Shown piece by piece: positions 1-9,871 of a stretch of 29,301 nt of DNA; position 1 is the first letter of the stretch; every line of letters begins with the position of its first letter. The notes beneath the pieces are model-generated. The model saw only the letters and a list, made by a program, of their open reading frames with translations. It did no database searches and was not told the origin of the DNA. This DNA is from Saccharofermentans sp. (GTDB lineage Bacteria > Bacillota_A > Clostridia > Saccharofermentanales > Saccharofermentanaceae), in assembly GCA_024692105.1 (NCBI GenBank), contig JAILMZ010000047.1, positions 1 through 29,301 on the forward strand. Reading direction: 5' to 3'. The position numbers were made by a program, and so were the translations under genes.

Positions 1-1860
1 ATCAGACAGTGGCTGTATGAGGATAAGGACATCTTCGTGCGTGAGCTCGTATCGAACTGCGCCGATGCCATATCCAAGCACAGAAGACTCGCTGAACTCG
101 GCAAGGCTGAGGAAGGCGCGGACCCCAAGGCTGAGTATTCCATAAGGATCGTCTACGATGACGATGCCGGCACTCTTGCTTTTGAAGATGACGGTATCGG
201 TATGACCGCAGAAGAGGTCGAGAAATACATCAACCAGATCGCTTTCTCCGGCGCACTTGATTTTGTAACCAAGTATCAGCAGGAATCAACGGATAAGACA
301 GGCATCATCGGACATTTCGGTCTCGGATTCTATTCGGCATTCATGGTCTCAGATGAAGTTACCATCGACACCAAGAGTTTTGTGGAAGGTTCTGAAGCCG
401 TAAGGTGGAAGTCCGCTGACGGCATGGATTTTGAGATCTCAGAATCTGACAAGGAGACAAGAGGAACCATTATCACTCTTAAGCTCTCTGACGAAGCAAA
501 AGAACAGTTCGATTCCGCCACGCTCAGGATGACTCTCAGGAAGTACTGCTACTTCGCACCTGCAGACATCTACTATGTCGATGTTAAGGCTGACAAGCTC
601 CACGAGCAGGCTGAAGAGAAGAGAAAGAAGGAAGCAGAAGAAAAGGGCGAGGAGTATACGATCGATCCGGTCAAGTATGTTCCCGTCAACAACAAGTCTC
701 CTCTGTGGACAAAGAAACCTTCCGAGTGCACGGAAGATGAGTACAAGCAGTTCTATCACAGCGTATTCAACGACGGCCGTGATCCTCTCTTCTGGATCCA
801 CCTCAACATGGACTATCCGTTCACGCTCCAGGGCATCTTATACTTTCCGAAAACAGACAACATCTACCAGAACCTCGAGGGAAGGATCAAGATCTACAAC
901 CATCAGATCTTCGTTGCAGACAACATAGAAGAGATAATCCCTGATTTCCTCTTCCTGCTCCAGGGCTGCCTTGACTGCTCAGATCTGCCTTTGAACGTGT
1001 CCCGTTCCGCACTCCAGCAGGATGAATACGTAAAGAAACTCTCGAGCCACATCATCAAGAAAGTCTCCGACAAGCTCAACGAGCTCTTCAAGAAGCAGCG
1101 TGAGGACTACGAGAAGTACTGGTCTGACATCTCTGTTTTCGTTAAGTACGGCATGATGAAGGAAGAGAAGTTCTACGAGAAGGTCGAAGACATCTGCCTG
1201 TATAAGACTACAACGGGCAAGTTCAAGACGATTGCAGAACTTACCGAAGGCGAACACAAGAACATCAGATATACGACTGACGCAAAGGCTCAGGCTGCAT
1301 ACATCGACATGTCCATCCAGGAAGGCTACGAAGTAGTCATAATGGATGAAGAGATAGACAACAATTTCATGTCTTTCCATGAGTACAAGAAGCCTGACAC
1401 CAGATTCCACAGAGTAGATTCCGAACTTTCAGGCACAGACTCTGACGAAGAGACACAGAATAAGCTCAAGGAGATCTTCCGTGCTGCGTTAGGCAACGAT
1501 AAGATGCCTGTTTTCGCGAAGGCGATGGGCGCGGACAAGATGCCTGCGTTCATAAGGGAAGCGGAGTTCAACCGCCGCAACAAGGAGATGCGCGAGCAGT
1601 ATGAGCGTATGATGAAGATGAGCAACATGAGTCCGGAGGAGATGGCTGACATGTTCCCCGAGACGGAAGAACTCGTCATCAATACGGACAACCCTCTCGT
1701 CACCAAGATTGAGTCACTTGAGAAGGATACGGCAGACCGCCTCATCCAGCATGTTTACGATCAGGCCAAGCTTGCTCACGGATCTTTGGACAGCGAAGGT
1801 CTTGAGCGCTTCCTCAAATACAATTCAGAACTGCTCGCTAAGAGTGTAGATAACATTTAA
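1..1860 (+). CDS. htpG: Molecular chaperone HtpG (bacterial Hsp90), 5'-truncated
   Basis: This is the ATP-dependent cytosolic chaperone of the Hsp90 family. The reading frame is open from base 1 and its first visible residues (IRQWLYEDKDIFVRELVSN) are already inside the N-terminal ATPase domain. By alignment from memory to E. coli HtpG, about 19 residues are missing, so the real start lies left of the window. The remaining 619 residues contain the ATP-site signatures RELVSNCADA (the conserved Glu and Asn are residues 15 and 19 here), DDGIGM and GHFGLGFYSAFM. The middle and C-terminal dimerisation regions are complete to the TAA stop. A charged linker rich in K and E lies around residues 200-215. 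No in-frame stop or frameshift is visible. purL follows after 22 bases. The identity is secure; only the start is unknown. Confidence 0.97.
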   Translation: MRQWLYEDKDIFVRELVSNCADAISKHRRLAELGKAEEGADPKAEYSIRIVYDDDAGTLAFEDDGIGMTAEEVEKYINQIAFSGALDFVTKYQQESTDKTGIIGHFGLGFYSAFMVSDEVTIDTKSFVEGSEAVRWKSADGMDFEISESDKETRGTIITLKLSDEAKEQFDSATLRMTLRKYCYFAPADIYYVDVKADKLHEQAEEKRKKEAEEKGEEYTIDPVKYVPVNNKSPLWTKKPSECTEDEYKQFYHSVFNDGRDPLFWIHLNMDYPFTLQGILYFPKTDNIYQNLEGRIKIYNHQIFVADNIEEIIPDFLFLLQGCLDCSDLPLNVSRSALQQDEYVKKLSSHIIKKVSDKLNELFKKQREDYEKYWSDISVFVKYGMMKEEKFYEKVEDICLYKTTTGKFKTIAELTEGEHKNIRYTTDAKAQAAYIDMSIQEGYEVVIMDEEIDNNFMSFHEYKKPDTRFHRVDSELSGTDSDEETQNKLKEIFRAALGNDKMPVFAKAMGADKMPAFIREAEFNRRNKEMREQYERMMKMSNMSPEEMADMFPETEELVINTDNPLVTKIESLEKDTADRLIQHVYDQAKLAHGSLDSEGLERFLKYNSELLAKSVDNI

Positions 1861-1882
1861 CAGATCCACGGGAGGATTAAAA

Positions 1883-4800
1883 ATGAACGAACAGTCAGTC
1901 AGAAGAGTGCTTTCCGAGAAGAAGGAAGGTTTCAATGTCGAAGCCGGCGGAATCCTGCACGATGTCAAGTATGACCTCGAGTGCTCAGGCGTTACCAAGG
2001 TGCGCGTCATCAACCGCTACGATGTCTCGGGAATAACGGATGATGAATACGAGAAGGCGAAGAACATCGTCTTCAGCGAACCGCCTGTTGATACGGTCTA
2101 TGATGAGACAGTTGAGTTAGACGGTGCTGCTTATGTCCTCATCATCGAAGCGCTTCCCGGTCAGTTCGACCAGAGAGCGGATTCAGCCGCACAGTGCGTA
2201 CAGTTCCTTACGCAGAAGGAGAGACCTCTCGTTAAGTGCGCAAGGATCGTTGCATTCTACGGCGATGTTACGGAAGAAGACAAGACCAAGATCAAGTCAT
2301 TCCTCATCAACCCCGTTGAAGCACGCGAGGCTTCAATTGAGAAACCCGAAACTCTTGTAGACAAGTATGATATCCCGACTACTGTTCCTACTATTGATGG
2401 CTTCAGTGCAATGGATGATACGGCACTTGCAGATCTTAGATCTTCCATGGGTCTTGCCATGAGCTTTGAAGACATCAAGTTCGTACAGGACTTCTTCAAG
2501 GAGCAGGGCAGAGAGCCTACCGTAACCGAGATCAGAGTGCTCGACACATACTGGTCCGACCACTGCCGTCACACCACATTCCTTACACAGCTGACTGACG
2601 TTAGGTTTGACGGCGACGATGACCTCACAAATGAGATCAAGAACACATACAGCGATTATCTTTCCGTTCGTGAAGAAGTATACGGTGACAGGATCTCCAA
2701 AAAGCCAGTCTGCCTTATGGACATCGCTACTCTTGCGGCAAAGAAGCTCAAGAAGGACGGCAAGCTCGATGACCTCGACGAGTCCGAAGAGATCAATGCA
2801 TGCTCCATCAAGATCCGCATCGAAGTAGACGGCAAGCCTGAAGATTATATCTTCATGTTCAAGAACGAGACTCACAACCATCCTACCGAGATCGAGCCTT
2901 TCGGCGGCGCTGCAACATGTCTTGGCGGCGCCATCAGAGACCCGCTCTCCGGTAGATCTTATGTATATCAGGCAATGCGTGTAACAGGTGCAGGCGATCC
3001 GACGGTTCCCGTATCACTTACGCTCAAGGGCAAGCTCTCACAGAAGAAACTCGTAAGGACTGCAGCTGCAGGTTATTCTTCTTACGGCAACCAGATCGGA
3101 CTTGCAACAGGACAGGTTGATGAGCTCTATCATCCCGGCTATGTCGCAAAGAGAATGGAGATCGGTGCTGTAGTAGGCGCTGCTCCCGCTTCCAACATCG
3201 TACGCGAGAGACCTGCAGCAGGTGATATCGTTGTGCTTCTCGGCGGAAGGACAGGCCGTGACGGAATCGGCGGTGCTACGGGTTCATCCAAGGCACACGA
3301 CACGAAATCAGTCATCACATGCGGCTCCGAGGTCCAGAAGGGTAACCCTCCGACGGAGAGAAAACTCCAGAGACTTTTCAGAAAGCCTGAAGTAACACAG
3401 CTCATCATCAGATGTAACGACTTCGGCGCGGGCGGCGTATCCGTTGCAATCGGTGAGCTTGCTGACGGACTTCTCATAAATCTCGATGCAGTCCCTAAGA
3501 AGTACGAAGGTCTCGACGGAACCGAGATCGCGATCTCCGAGTCACAGGAGAGAATGGCTGTTGTAGTTCATCCCGCAGACCTCGATAAGTTCATGAAGGC
3601 TGCCGAAGAAGAGAACCTCGAAGCAACAGTCGTTGCCGAAGTAACAGAAGAGCCTTCGATGAGAATGACATGGAACGGCAACATGATCGTTGATATCCCG
3701 AGATCATTCATCAATACAAACGGCGCAAGCCAGTACACCGAAGCTGAAGTAAAGCCCGCTGAAGGCGAGGTATATCTCGATAAGCTTGCTGACGGTGCTA
3801 TACCCGAAGAATTTGCAGATTCTCTCAGGAACACATTAGGTTCTCTCGACGGCTGTTCGAGAAAGGGTCTTATCCAGAGATTCGACTCTTCGATCGGTGC
3901 TGCCACAGTTCTTATGCCTTACGGCGGTAAGATGCAGAATTCACCTGAGGAAGGTATGGCTGCAAAGATCCCGCTCGACAAGGGATTCACAAAGGACTGT
4001 TCCGTCATGGCGTACGGTTTCGATCCGTTCTATACGGAGTGGAGCCCTTATGCAGGTTCTTACCATGCAGTTGTAGAGTCTCTCTTAAAGCTCCTTGCGA
4101 TGGGCACAGATCCTGCCAAGGCAAGACTTACCTTCCAGGAGTATTTCGAGAGGATGGGTGAGGCTTCCACATGGGGCAAGCCGCTTCAGGCCCTGCTCGG
4201 TGCTTACCGTGCACAGCTCGACTTCGGTACAGCTGCAATCGGCGGTAAAGATTCCATGAGCGGAAGCTTCAATGAGATCCACGTACCTCCGACGCTCGTA
4301 AGCTTTGCCGTCGGCATGACTACAACTGACAAGATCATTTCCGCTACACTCAAGGGCGCAGGACAGAGACTCTATATGCTTACATGCGCAAGGAACGGAA
4401 TGGGCTTCTACAAAAAGGATCATGTCCTTCGCGTATTCAAGGCTGTTAAGGAACTTCAGGACAGAGGCGAAGTCGAGAATGCGGCTGTCGTTAAGTCCAG
4501 CGGTGTTGCTTCAAGAGTTGCCGCAATGTGTTTCGGTAACCGTCTCGGTTTCGAATTCTCAGACAAGCTCTCTTTCAATGATCTGTTCTCCAGAAAGATG
4601 GGTACCATCATCGTAGCTATCCCCAACGATTCCAATGCTATCGACAAGGTAGAGATGGCAGGCGGTAAGTTCATCGGAACTACTACGGAATTCGGCGTAT
4701 TCAGCTGGAACGGCAGTGAGCTTGATATCGATGATGCGCTCGATGCATACGAAGGAAAGCTCGAAAGGATATTCCCCACGATCGCAGACGAAGCAAACAT

Positions 4801-5668
4801 GCCGTTTGAGATCAAGGAATTTACTACTGACAAGACATTCAAGGCTGCTCCCGGCGTACTCAAGGGCGCTAAGCCGAAGGTAATCATCCCCGTATTCCCG
4901 GGTACAAACTGCGAGATCGATACCGCAAGGGCTTTCGAGAGAGCAGGCGCTGATGCCGAGGTCTTCGTCATCAGGAACAGAAACCAGAACGACATCAACG
5001 AATCGTTCACTGAACTTGCAGGAAAGATCAATGGTGCCAACATCGTCATGATCCCCGGCGGTTTCTCCGCAGGCGACGAGCCTGAGGGTTCCGGTAAGTT
5101 CATCACGGCTTCCTTCAGGAATACTGGACTTTCAGACGCCGTATCTGACCTTCTCCAGAACAGGGACGGTCTCATGCTCGGTATCTGCAACGGTTTCCAG
5201 GCTCTCATCAAGCTCGGACTCGTACCTTACGGCGAGATCCGCGACATGACTTCTGATTCTCCGACGCTGACATTCAACAACATCGGCCGTCATCAGAACA
5301 AGTATGTCGCAACAAAGATCATGTCTAACAACAGTCCATGGCTTGCAGGCGTTAAGCCGGGCGAAGTATATGAGATCCCGATCTCACACGGTGAAGGTAA
5401 GTTCGCTGCATCAGAAGCGCTCGTAGCAAAGCTTGCTGCAAACGGCCAGATCGCTACCTGCTATGTCGATTACACAGGCAAGCAGTCCGATGTCACTGAG
5501 TTCAACCCCAACGGCTCAATCTGTGCCATCGAGGGTATCCTTTCACCTGACGGAAGGGTATTCGGTAAGATGGGTCACTCAGAGCGTTACGACATTGACC
5601 TCTGCAAGAACATCCCCGGCGACAAGGATCAGAAGATCTTTGAAAGCGGCGTAGCTTACTTCCTGTAA
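1883..5668 (+). CDS. purL: Phosphoribosylformylglycinamidine synthase, fused PurL-PurQ
   Basis: This enzyme makes FGAM from FGAR, glutamine and ATP, the fourth step of purine synthesis. At 1261 residues it is the single-chain form, with the synthetase domains followed by a C-terminal class I glutamine amidotransferase domain, close to the roughly 1295 residues of E. coli PurL. Visible signatures are DTYWSDHCRHTTF near residue 220, FKNETHNHPTEIEPFGGAAT near 327-346, and the glutaminase nucleophile in LGICNGFQ (Cys1102). The His-x-Glu of the triad is in GHSERY (His1232, Glu1234). Because the glutaminase is built in, separate purS and purQ are not needed. A GGGAGG ribosome binding site precedes the ATG. 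The rsmA start codon lies one base after the stop. No other pur gene is in the window, so it sits apart from a purine operon. Confidence 0.97.
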   Translation: MNEQSVRRVLSEKKEGFNVEAGGILHDVKYDLECSGVTKVRVINRYDVSGITDDEYEKAKNIVFSEPPVDTVYDETVELDGAAYVLIIEALPGQFDQRADSAAQCVQFLTQKERPLVKCARIVAFYGDVTEEDKTKIKSFLINPVEAREASIEKPETLVDKYDIPTTVPTIDGFSAMDDTALADLRSSMGLAMSFEDIKFVQDFFKEQGREPTVTEIRVLDTYWSDHCRHTTFLTQLTDVRFDGDDDLTNEIKNTYSDYLSVREEVYGDRISKKPVCLMDIATLAAKKLKKDGKLDDLDESEEINACSIKIRIEVDGKPEDYIFMFKNETHNHPTEIEPFGGAATCLGGAIRDPLSGRSYVYQAMRVTGAGDPTVPVSLTLKGKLSQKKLVRTAAAGYSSYGNQIGLATGQVDELYHPGYVAKRMEIGAVVGAAPASNIVRERPAAGDIVVLLGGRTGRDGIGGATGSSKAHDTKSVITCGSEVQKGNPPTERKLQRLFRKPEVTQLIIRCNDFGAGGVSVAIGELADGLLINLDAVPKKYEGLDGTEIAISESQERMAVVVHPADLDKFMKAAEEENLEATVVAEVTEEPSMRMTWNGNMIVDIPRSFINTNGASQYTEAEVKPAEGEVYLDKLADGAIPEEFADSLRNTLGSLDGCSRKGLIQRFDSSIGAATVLMPYGGKMQNSPEEGMAAKIPLDKGFTKDCSVMAYGFDPFYTEWSPYAGSYHAVVESLLKLLAMGTDPAKARLTFQEYFERMGEASTWGKPLQALLGAYRAQLDFGTAAIGGKDSMSGSFNEIHVPPTLVSFAVGMTTTDKIISATLKGAGQRLYMLTCARNGMGFYKKDHVLRVFKAVKELQDRGEVENAAVVKSSGVASRVAAMCFGNRLGFEFSDKLSFNDLFSRKMGTIIVAIPNDSNAIDKVEMAGGKFIGTTTEFGVFSWNGSELDIDDALDAYEGKLERIFPTIADEANMPFEIKEFTTDKTFKAAPGVLKGAKPKVIIPVFPGTNCEIDTARAFERAGADAEVFVIRNRNQNDINESFTELAGKINGANIVMIPGGFSAGDEPEGSGKFITASFRNTGLSDAVSDLLQNRDGLMLGICNGFQALIKLGLVPYGEIRDMTSDSPTLTFNNIGRHQNKYVATKIMSNNSPWLAGVKPGEVYEIPISHGEGKFAASEALVAKLAANGQIATCYVDYTGKQSDVTEFNPNGSICAIEGILSPDGRVFGKMGHSERYDIDLCKNIPGDKDQKIFESGVAYFL

Positions 5669-5669
5669 T

Positions 5670-6488
5670 ATGGATAAAGAGACAACGATCAGTTACATAA
5701 AGACAAACGGAATTCTGCCCGAATCCAAGTTCGGACAGAATTTCCTTTGTGATGAGGACGTTGTCTCGAAGATAATCGAAGCCGCTGATCTTAAGTCCGG
5801 AGATAAGGTTCTTGAGATAGGTCCCGGTATCGGAGCTCTTACAAGACCTTTGTCAAAACTTGATATAGGCCTTACCTGTGTTGAGATAGACAAAAGACTT
5901 GCTTCGCTTTTAAGAGACGATCCCGAGATCAGGGCAGAGATAATCGATCAGGATTTTCTTAAACTCAAGGACTATAAGGCTGAAGAATTTGACGTCGTGA
6001 TAAGCAATCTTCCTTATTACGTCATGACGGACATCATGAAGAAGCTCTTTGCCGTGTGCACGAACACCCGCAGGATGGTCTTTATGGTGGAAGAAGACGC
6101 ATTAGCAAGGATTACGGCTGCACCTAAGACCAAGCAGTACGGGCCTTTGAGCGTTCTCTGCGGCATATACGGCAAGACTTCGGTAGTAACCAAAGTTCCC
6201 GGTACTTCCTTTGTACCTGCGCCGAAAACGACATCTGCCGTGATATTGCTCGAAAGAGGAGAGAACGATACAGGCAGGGAAGTGGTGCTTTTCGCGGACA
6301 GGTGTTTCGCGATGAGGAGAAAGAAGCTTAAGACGGCACTGAAGAGTTATGACAGTGTATTAGTGGATGAAGCCTACAAAGCACAAGGTCTTGACGACAA
6401 TATCAGAGCGGAAGAACTGGAGCCGGAAGCAATATTACGGCTCTATAATGATATAATCTATGCAAAATCCCAAAGAGGTACCTTATGA
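5670..6488 (+). CDS. rsmA: 16S rRNA dimethyladenosine transferase RsmA/KsgA
   Basis: It dimethylates the two adjacent adenines in the 3' hairpin of 16S rRNA (A1518 and A1519 in E. coli), using SAM, during late assembly of the small ribosomal subunit. The 272 residues are the usual family length. The N-terminal signature reads SKFGQNFL where most homologues have K-x-x-GQNFL. SAM motif I is VLEIGPGIGALT, and the catalytic motif IV is NLPYY within DVVISNLPYYVMTDI. The C-terminal helical domain is present. The ATG follows the purL stop by one base, so it is probably translated by coupling. Its TGA stop overlaps the ATG of the next gene (ATGA). Confidence 0.95.
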   Translation: MDKETTISYIKTNGILPESKFGQNFLCDEDVVSKIIEAADLKSGDKVLEIGPGIGALTRPLSKLDIGLTCVEIDKRLASLLRDDPEIRAEIIDQDFLKLKDYKAEEFDVVISNLPYYVMTDIMKKLFAVCTNTRRMVFMVEEDALARITAAPKTKQYGPLSVLCGIYGKTSVVTKVPGTSFVPAPKTTSAVILLERGENDTGREVVLFADRCFAMRRKKLKTALKSYDSVLVDEAYKAQGLDDNIRAEELEPEAILRLYNDIIYAKSQRGTL

Positions 6489-7057
6489 AAAAATCGAGCA
6501 GTATTCTTGGAAAGTATTCTGACGGCAACTACCGTAAAAAGGGCAGAAGCGCCGTTCCTCCCATGGTCGAATATAAGCAGCTCTACAAAGGCGAGATACA
6601 GGCCAAGAATGTCACCGAGAAGAAGGAACTTACTCTTGAAGAACGCATTGCGGCAAGGACAAAGCCTGCAACCGAAAAGGCTGCCGAGCCCAAGTCTGAA
6701 GCAAGAGTAAATATCGGCGGTATCTCTTATCTGGTTAAGAGCGACGATGCTTCCCCGGAGAGGATCATCAAGGTCGGCGAACTCGCATCAGATATCTACG
6801 AAGATACCAAGTCTTCCAATCCTTATATCGCAACCATCAAGACTGCCGTACTTTCTCTGTTCGAGGCATGCGACAGGATCATCACATTGAAGAATGAGAA
6901 TAATGCACTTAAGACTGAACTCATGTACTACAAGCAAAAGGACAAGCTGGTAACCGAGAAGGAGATGGCTGACGTCGAGCCCACTCCCGTAGAGAAGCTT
7001 GCACAGGGTACGTTCTTTACCAGTCTCGGCAAAAAAGGTGACGATGGAAAGAATTGA
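6485..7057 (+). CDS. zapA: ZapA-like cell-division protein with N-terminal extension
   Basis: The C-terminal half (about residues 75-150) matches the ZapA family, which binds and bundles FtsZ at the division ring. It starts RVNIGGISYLVKSDDASPE, the usual ZapA opening of a short beta strand plus 'SPE', and continues into a helix and a leucine/asparagine-rich coiled coil (DRIITLKNENNALKTEL). The first ~70 residues are a basic, low-complexity extension, making the protein 190 residues against roughly 90-120 for a minimal ZapA. It has a four-base ATGA overlap with rsmA and a 14-base overlap with the U32 gene. From general knowledge, a zapA next to a U32 peptidase gene is common in Bacillota, which supports the assignment. 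FtsZ binding is inferred from the family only. Confidence 0.8.
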   Translation: MKKSSSILGKYSDGNYRKKGRSAVPPMVEYKQLYKGEIQAKNVTEKKELTLEERIAARTKPATEKAAEPKSEARVNIGGISYLVKSDDASPERIIKVGELASDIYEDTKSSNPYIATIKTAVLSLFEACDRIITLKNENNALKTELMYYKQKDKLVTEKEMADVEPTPVEKLAQGTFFTSLGKKGDDGKN

Positions 7058-9398
7058 ATTACTTGCCCCCGCAGGCAATCTTACGATACTTAAGGCTGCA
7101 ATCGACAGCGGTGCAGATGCTGTCTACTGCGGCCTTACCGTATTCAATGCAAGGATCAACGCAGAGAATCTGACCTTGGGCCAGTTCGAAGAGGGCGTTG
7201 ATTATGCGCATGCAAGATCTTCCAAGGTATATCTCACGGTCAACACACTCGTATCAGACGGTGAGAGGGAAGACCTTTTTGAAGTCGTCTCCAAGGCATG
7301 TGAGGCAGGCGCCGACGGACTTATCGTCCAGGATATCGCAGTACTCAAGATGCTTAGGGAAGCTTTTCCCGATGTCCGCATCAATGCGAGCACCCAGATG
7401 AACATCTATTCAAGAGATCAGTTCAAGGAACTTTCCAGACTCGGCGTTAACAGAGTCGTTCTTCCCAGAGAACTTTCGATGGATGAGATATCTTCAAGAG
7501 TACATCTGGCTGCCAGATACGGAATCGACTGCGAAGTCTTTGCTCACGGTGCGGTATGCGTATGCGCTTCCGGTCTCTGCCTTTTCTCAGCAATGAACAA
7601 AGGCGGTACAAGATCCGGCAACCGCGGAACATGCGCACAGCCCTGCAGGGAAGAATATAAGTTGTATAACAACGGATTAAGGCTCAGAACAGGTCATCTT
7701 TTGTCTCCCAAGGACAGAGATGTCTCTGACTATATCTCTCGTCTTATCGAATCGGGCGTGGCTTCTCTCAAGCTCGAAGGAAGGATGAGAGACGAGAACT
7801 ATGTAAGATCTGCCGTAAGGTCTTACCGGACTCTTATTGACGCTTACTATTACGGCATTCTTGATGACACCCTCGTAAGAGAAGTAAAAAGGGATCTTCT
7901 CATAAACTTTAACAGGGGAGGATCTTACACTTCCCAGTATCTCAGCGGCAGGAAGGACGATAACTTACTGTCAGGAGAGTATCCCGGCAAATACGGATAC
8001 AGTTTAGGCAAGATCTCGCGTCTTGATGTTAAGAAAGGTACGGTAACCGTATCACTCGGCAAGCACCCCGTGATTCCTTCCAAAGGTGATTATCTGTCTG
8101 TCCGTAATGACAAGGCTGAGATATGTTCTTTCCCCGTTGGAAAGATACATGAGATGCCGCATGAGATCGCAGTAAAGGGACTTCATCCCGATGCCATTCA
8201 GAAGTTAAAGCCGGGGCTTAACGTGTTCATTATGAACCACACGACTGAGCAGGAGAAGTCTGAACTAAGAAGGACACCCGTCAGGTTCAATCTGTATTTC
8301 AATGATGCTGACGTTACTCTCGAGACATCAGTCATATCAGGTCCCAATAGCGACATGACCGCTGCTGCAACTTCGGCAAAACCCGTCGGATTTGAAGGTG
8401 CAGCTCTGGACGAAGACAGAATCAGACAGCAGCTTGCCAAGACTCTGGACACTGCATTCTATCCTGATGAGATCAACATCTACGGCGAGACCAGATCCTG
8501 CCCGATAAGCCTCATCAACGGCCTTAGAAGGGAAGTGCTTGCTTCTTTGGAAGATGATATCAAGGGTTCTTATAAGAGAACTGCAAGACCGGTTTCTGAT
8601 GAAGAGCCTTCAGTAGAGTTTACCAAGTCTGATAAGTCCAAACTTACGATGTATACATATCCTGTCATCCGGCTTAACAAAGACATCGTAACTGAAGGTG
8701 CCGATATCTATTGCTACAGCATCTACGATATGGCGGTTAAGGAATTGAGGGACTATGTCATCTCTTTTGCTGAGAAAACCGATACGAAGATCGCAGTGTT
8801 CCTTCCTGACTTCAGCCATGATCTTCTGGAGAAGGTTATTGAGAAAGTTCTTTCTTCTCTCAAAGCAGACGCAAAAGACAGATTATACTGCGTCATATCC
8901 GCCAGGCTGTTCTCCGATAAAGCCTTCTTAAAGGGTCTCGGAGTAAAAGATTATATCAGCGCAGGTGCTAACATATTCAGCAGCAAGTCTGCCGAGATCG
9001 CATTGGGTTACTGCGACGGTCTTTTCATGTCCCACGAATCAGGCGGGGATGAACTCGTCAACAATGCTTTGGATGTTTTCCCCGCAGGCAAGACTCTTCT
9101 CGTACAGAACAGCGGAATGATACCGTGGATGCAGTCCGATTTCTGTGTGTGCGGTCAGAACAAGAAGCATTGTGATACATGTGCGAAGGTAAGCTGTTTC
9201 GAGCTTGAGCAGAAGGACAGGGGAGCTGCAAGGCTTCTCGCTGTGCCGCACAGCATTGACTGTTCGTGCACACTCTACGGTCCTGCGAAAAATCTGATAG
9301 AAGATGATCTTATCAGCACGCTCTCATACGGTAATTTTGATCTGATCGTAAACCATACTATAATGCCGGAGGTAAAAGATGCCGAAGCTTTTGATTGA
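7044..9398 (+). CDS. U32 family peptidase / RlhA-TrhP-like protein
   Basis: The protein (784 residues from this start) belongs to the U32 family, named for collagenase-like peptidases; several members (TrhP, RlhA, UbiU/V) are now known as Fe-S proteins in tRNA or rRNA hydroxylation or ubiquinone synthesis. The N-terminal signature ELLAPAGNLTILKAAIDSG and the core block around residues 168-205 are clear. That block has Cys172, Cys179, Cys197 and Cys201 in FAHGAVCVCASGLC and NRGTCAQPC, consistent with an Fe-S ligand set. The length and large C-terminal region resemble RlhA (23S rRNA hydroxylation) more than short U32 proteins. A second Cys cluster lies near residues 700-720 (FCVCGQNKKHCDTCAKVSC). 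I chose the ATG at 7044 because the protein then begins MERIELLAPAG; the frame is open upstream to 6999, but that stretch only overlaps zapA. The substrate is not determinable. Confidence 0.88.
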   Translation: MERIELLAPAGNLTILKAAIDSGADAVYCGLTVFNARINAENLTLGQFEEGVDYAHARSSKVYLTVNTLVSDGEREDLFEVVSKACEAGADGLIVQDIAVLKMLREAFPDVRINASTQMNIYSRDQFKELSRLGVNRVVLPRELSMDEISSRVHLAARYGIDCEVFAHGAVCVCASGLCLFSAMNKGGTRSGNRGTCAQPCREEYKLYNNGLRLRTGHLLSPKDRDVSDYISRLIESGVASLKLEGRMRDENYVRSAVRSYRTLIDAYYYGILDDTLVREVKRDLLINFNRGGSYTSQYLSGRKDDNLLSGEYPGKYGYSLGKISRLDVKKGTVTVSLGKHPVIPSKGDYLSVRNDKAEICSFPVGKIHEMPHEIAVKGLHPDAIQKLKPGLNVFIMNHTTEQEKSELRRTPVRFNLYFNDADVTLETSVISGPNSDMTAAATSAKPVGFEGAALDEDRIRQQLAKTLDTAFYPDEINIYGETRSCPISLINGLRREVLASLEDDIKGSYKRTARPVSDEEPSVEFTKSDKSKLTMYTYPVIRLNKDIVTEGADIYCYSIYDMAVKELRDYVISFAEKTDTKIAVFLPDFSHDLLEKVIEKVLSSLKADAKDRLYCVISARLFSDKAFLKGLGVKDYISAGANIFSSKSAEIALGYCDGLFMSHESGGDELVNNALDVFPAGKTLLVQNSGMIPWMQSDFCVCGQNKKHCDTCAKVSCFELEQKDRGAARLLAVPHSIDCSCTLYGPAKNLIEDDLISTLSYGNFDLIVNHTIMPEVKDAEAFD

Positions 9399-9870
9399 GA
9401 AATGCAGGGAAGATGCAGTGATCCCCACATATGCCCATGAAGGCGATGCAGGAATGGATCTGTATGCGGCAGAAGACGTGATTATCGCGCCCGGTACTTC
9501 AGTTCTTGTTCCGACAGGACTTAAGATGGCTATCCCGGTAGGATATGAAGTCCAGATAAGACCCAGGAGCGGCGTGTCCCTCAAGACTGCACTTCGCATA
9601 CCCAACAGCCCCGGAACGATAGACAGCGGCTACAGAGACGAAGTCAACGTAATAATGTATAATTGCTCGGTCAGGGAAGATGCTTCTGCCGAAGATCCTT
9701 TCACGCTTAACGTAAAGGGCACGCCTCACGGTACATATAAGATCTGTAAGGGCGACAGAGTTGCACAGATGATCTTTGCCAAGGTGGAGACATGCGAAGT
9801 ATCGGAAGTATCTTCCGTTGCTGACATAGGTAACGACAGGGGAGGCGGATTCGGTTCGACCGGCGTATAA
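9379..9870 (+). CDS. dut: Deoxyuridine 5'-triphosphate nucleotidohydrolase (dUTPase)
   Basis: It hydrolyses dUTP to dUMP and pyrophosphate, keeping uracil out of DNA and supplying dUMP for dTMP synthesis. The five motifs of the homotrimeric all-beta dUTPases are all present in order: AGMDLYAA, RPRSGVSLK, GTIDSGYRDEV (with the catalytic Asp), KGDRVAQMIF and the C-terminal lid RGGGFGSTGV. The 163-residue length is slightly above the usual ~145-150 because of an insertion between motifs 3 and 4 (around residues 96-120, SVREDASAEDPFTLNVKGTP). A GGAGG lies nine bases upstream of the ATG, inside the end of the U32 gene, which it overlaps by 20 bases. Confidence 0.95.
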   Translation: MPKLLIEKCREDAVIPTYAHEGDAGMDLYAAEDVIIAPGTSVLVPTGLKMAIPVGYEVQIRPRSGVSLKTALRIPNSPGTIDSGYRDEVNVIMYNCSVREDASAEDPFTLNVKGTPHGTYKICKGDRVAQMIFAKVETCEVSEVSSVADIGNDRGGGFGSTGV

Positions 9871-9871
9871 G

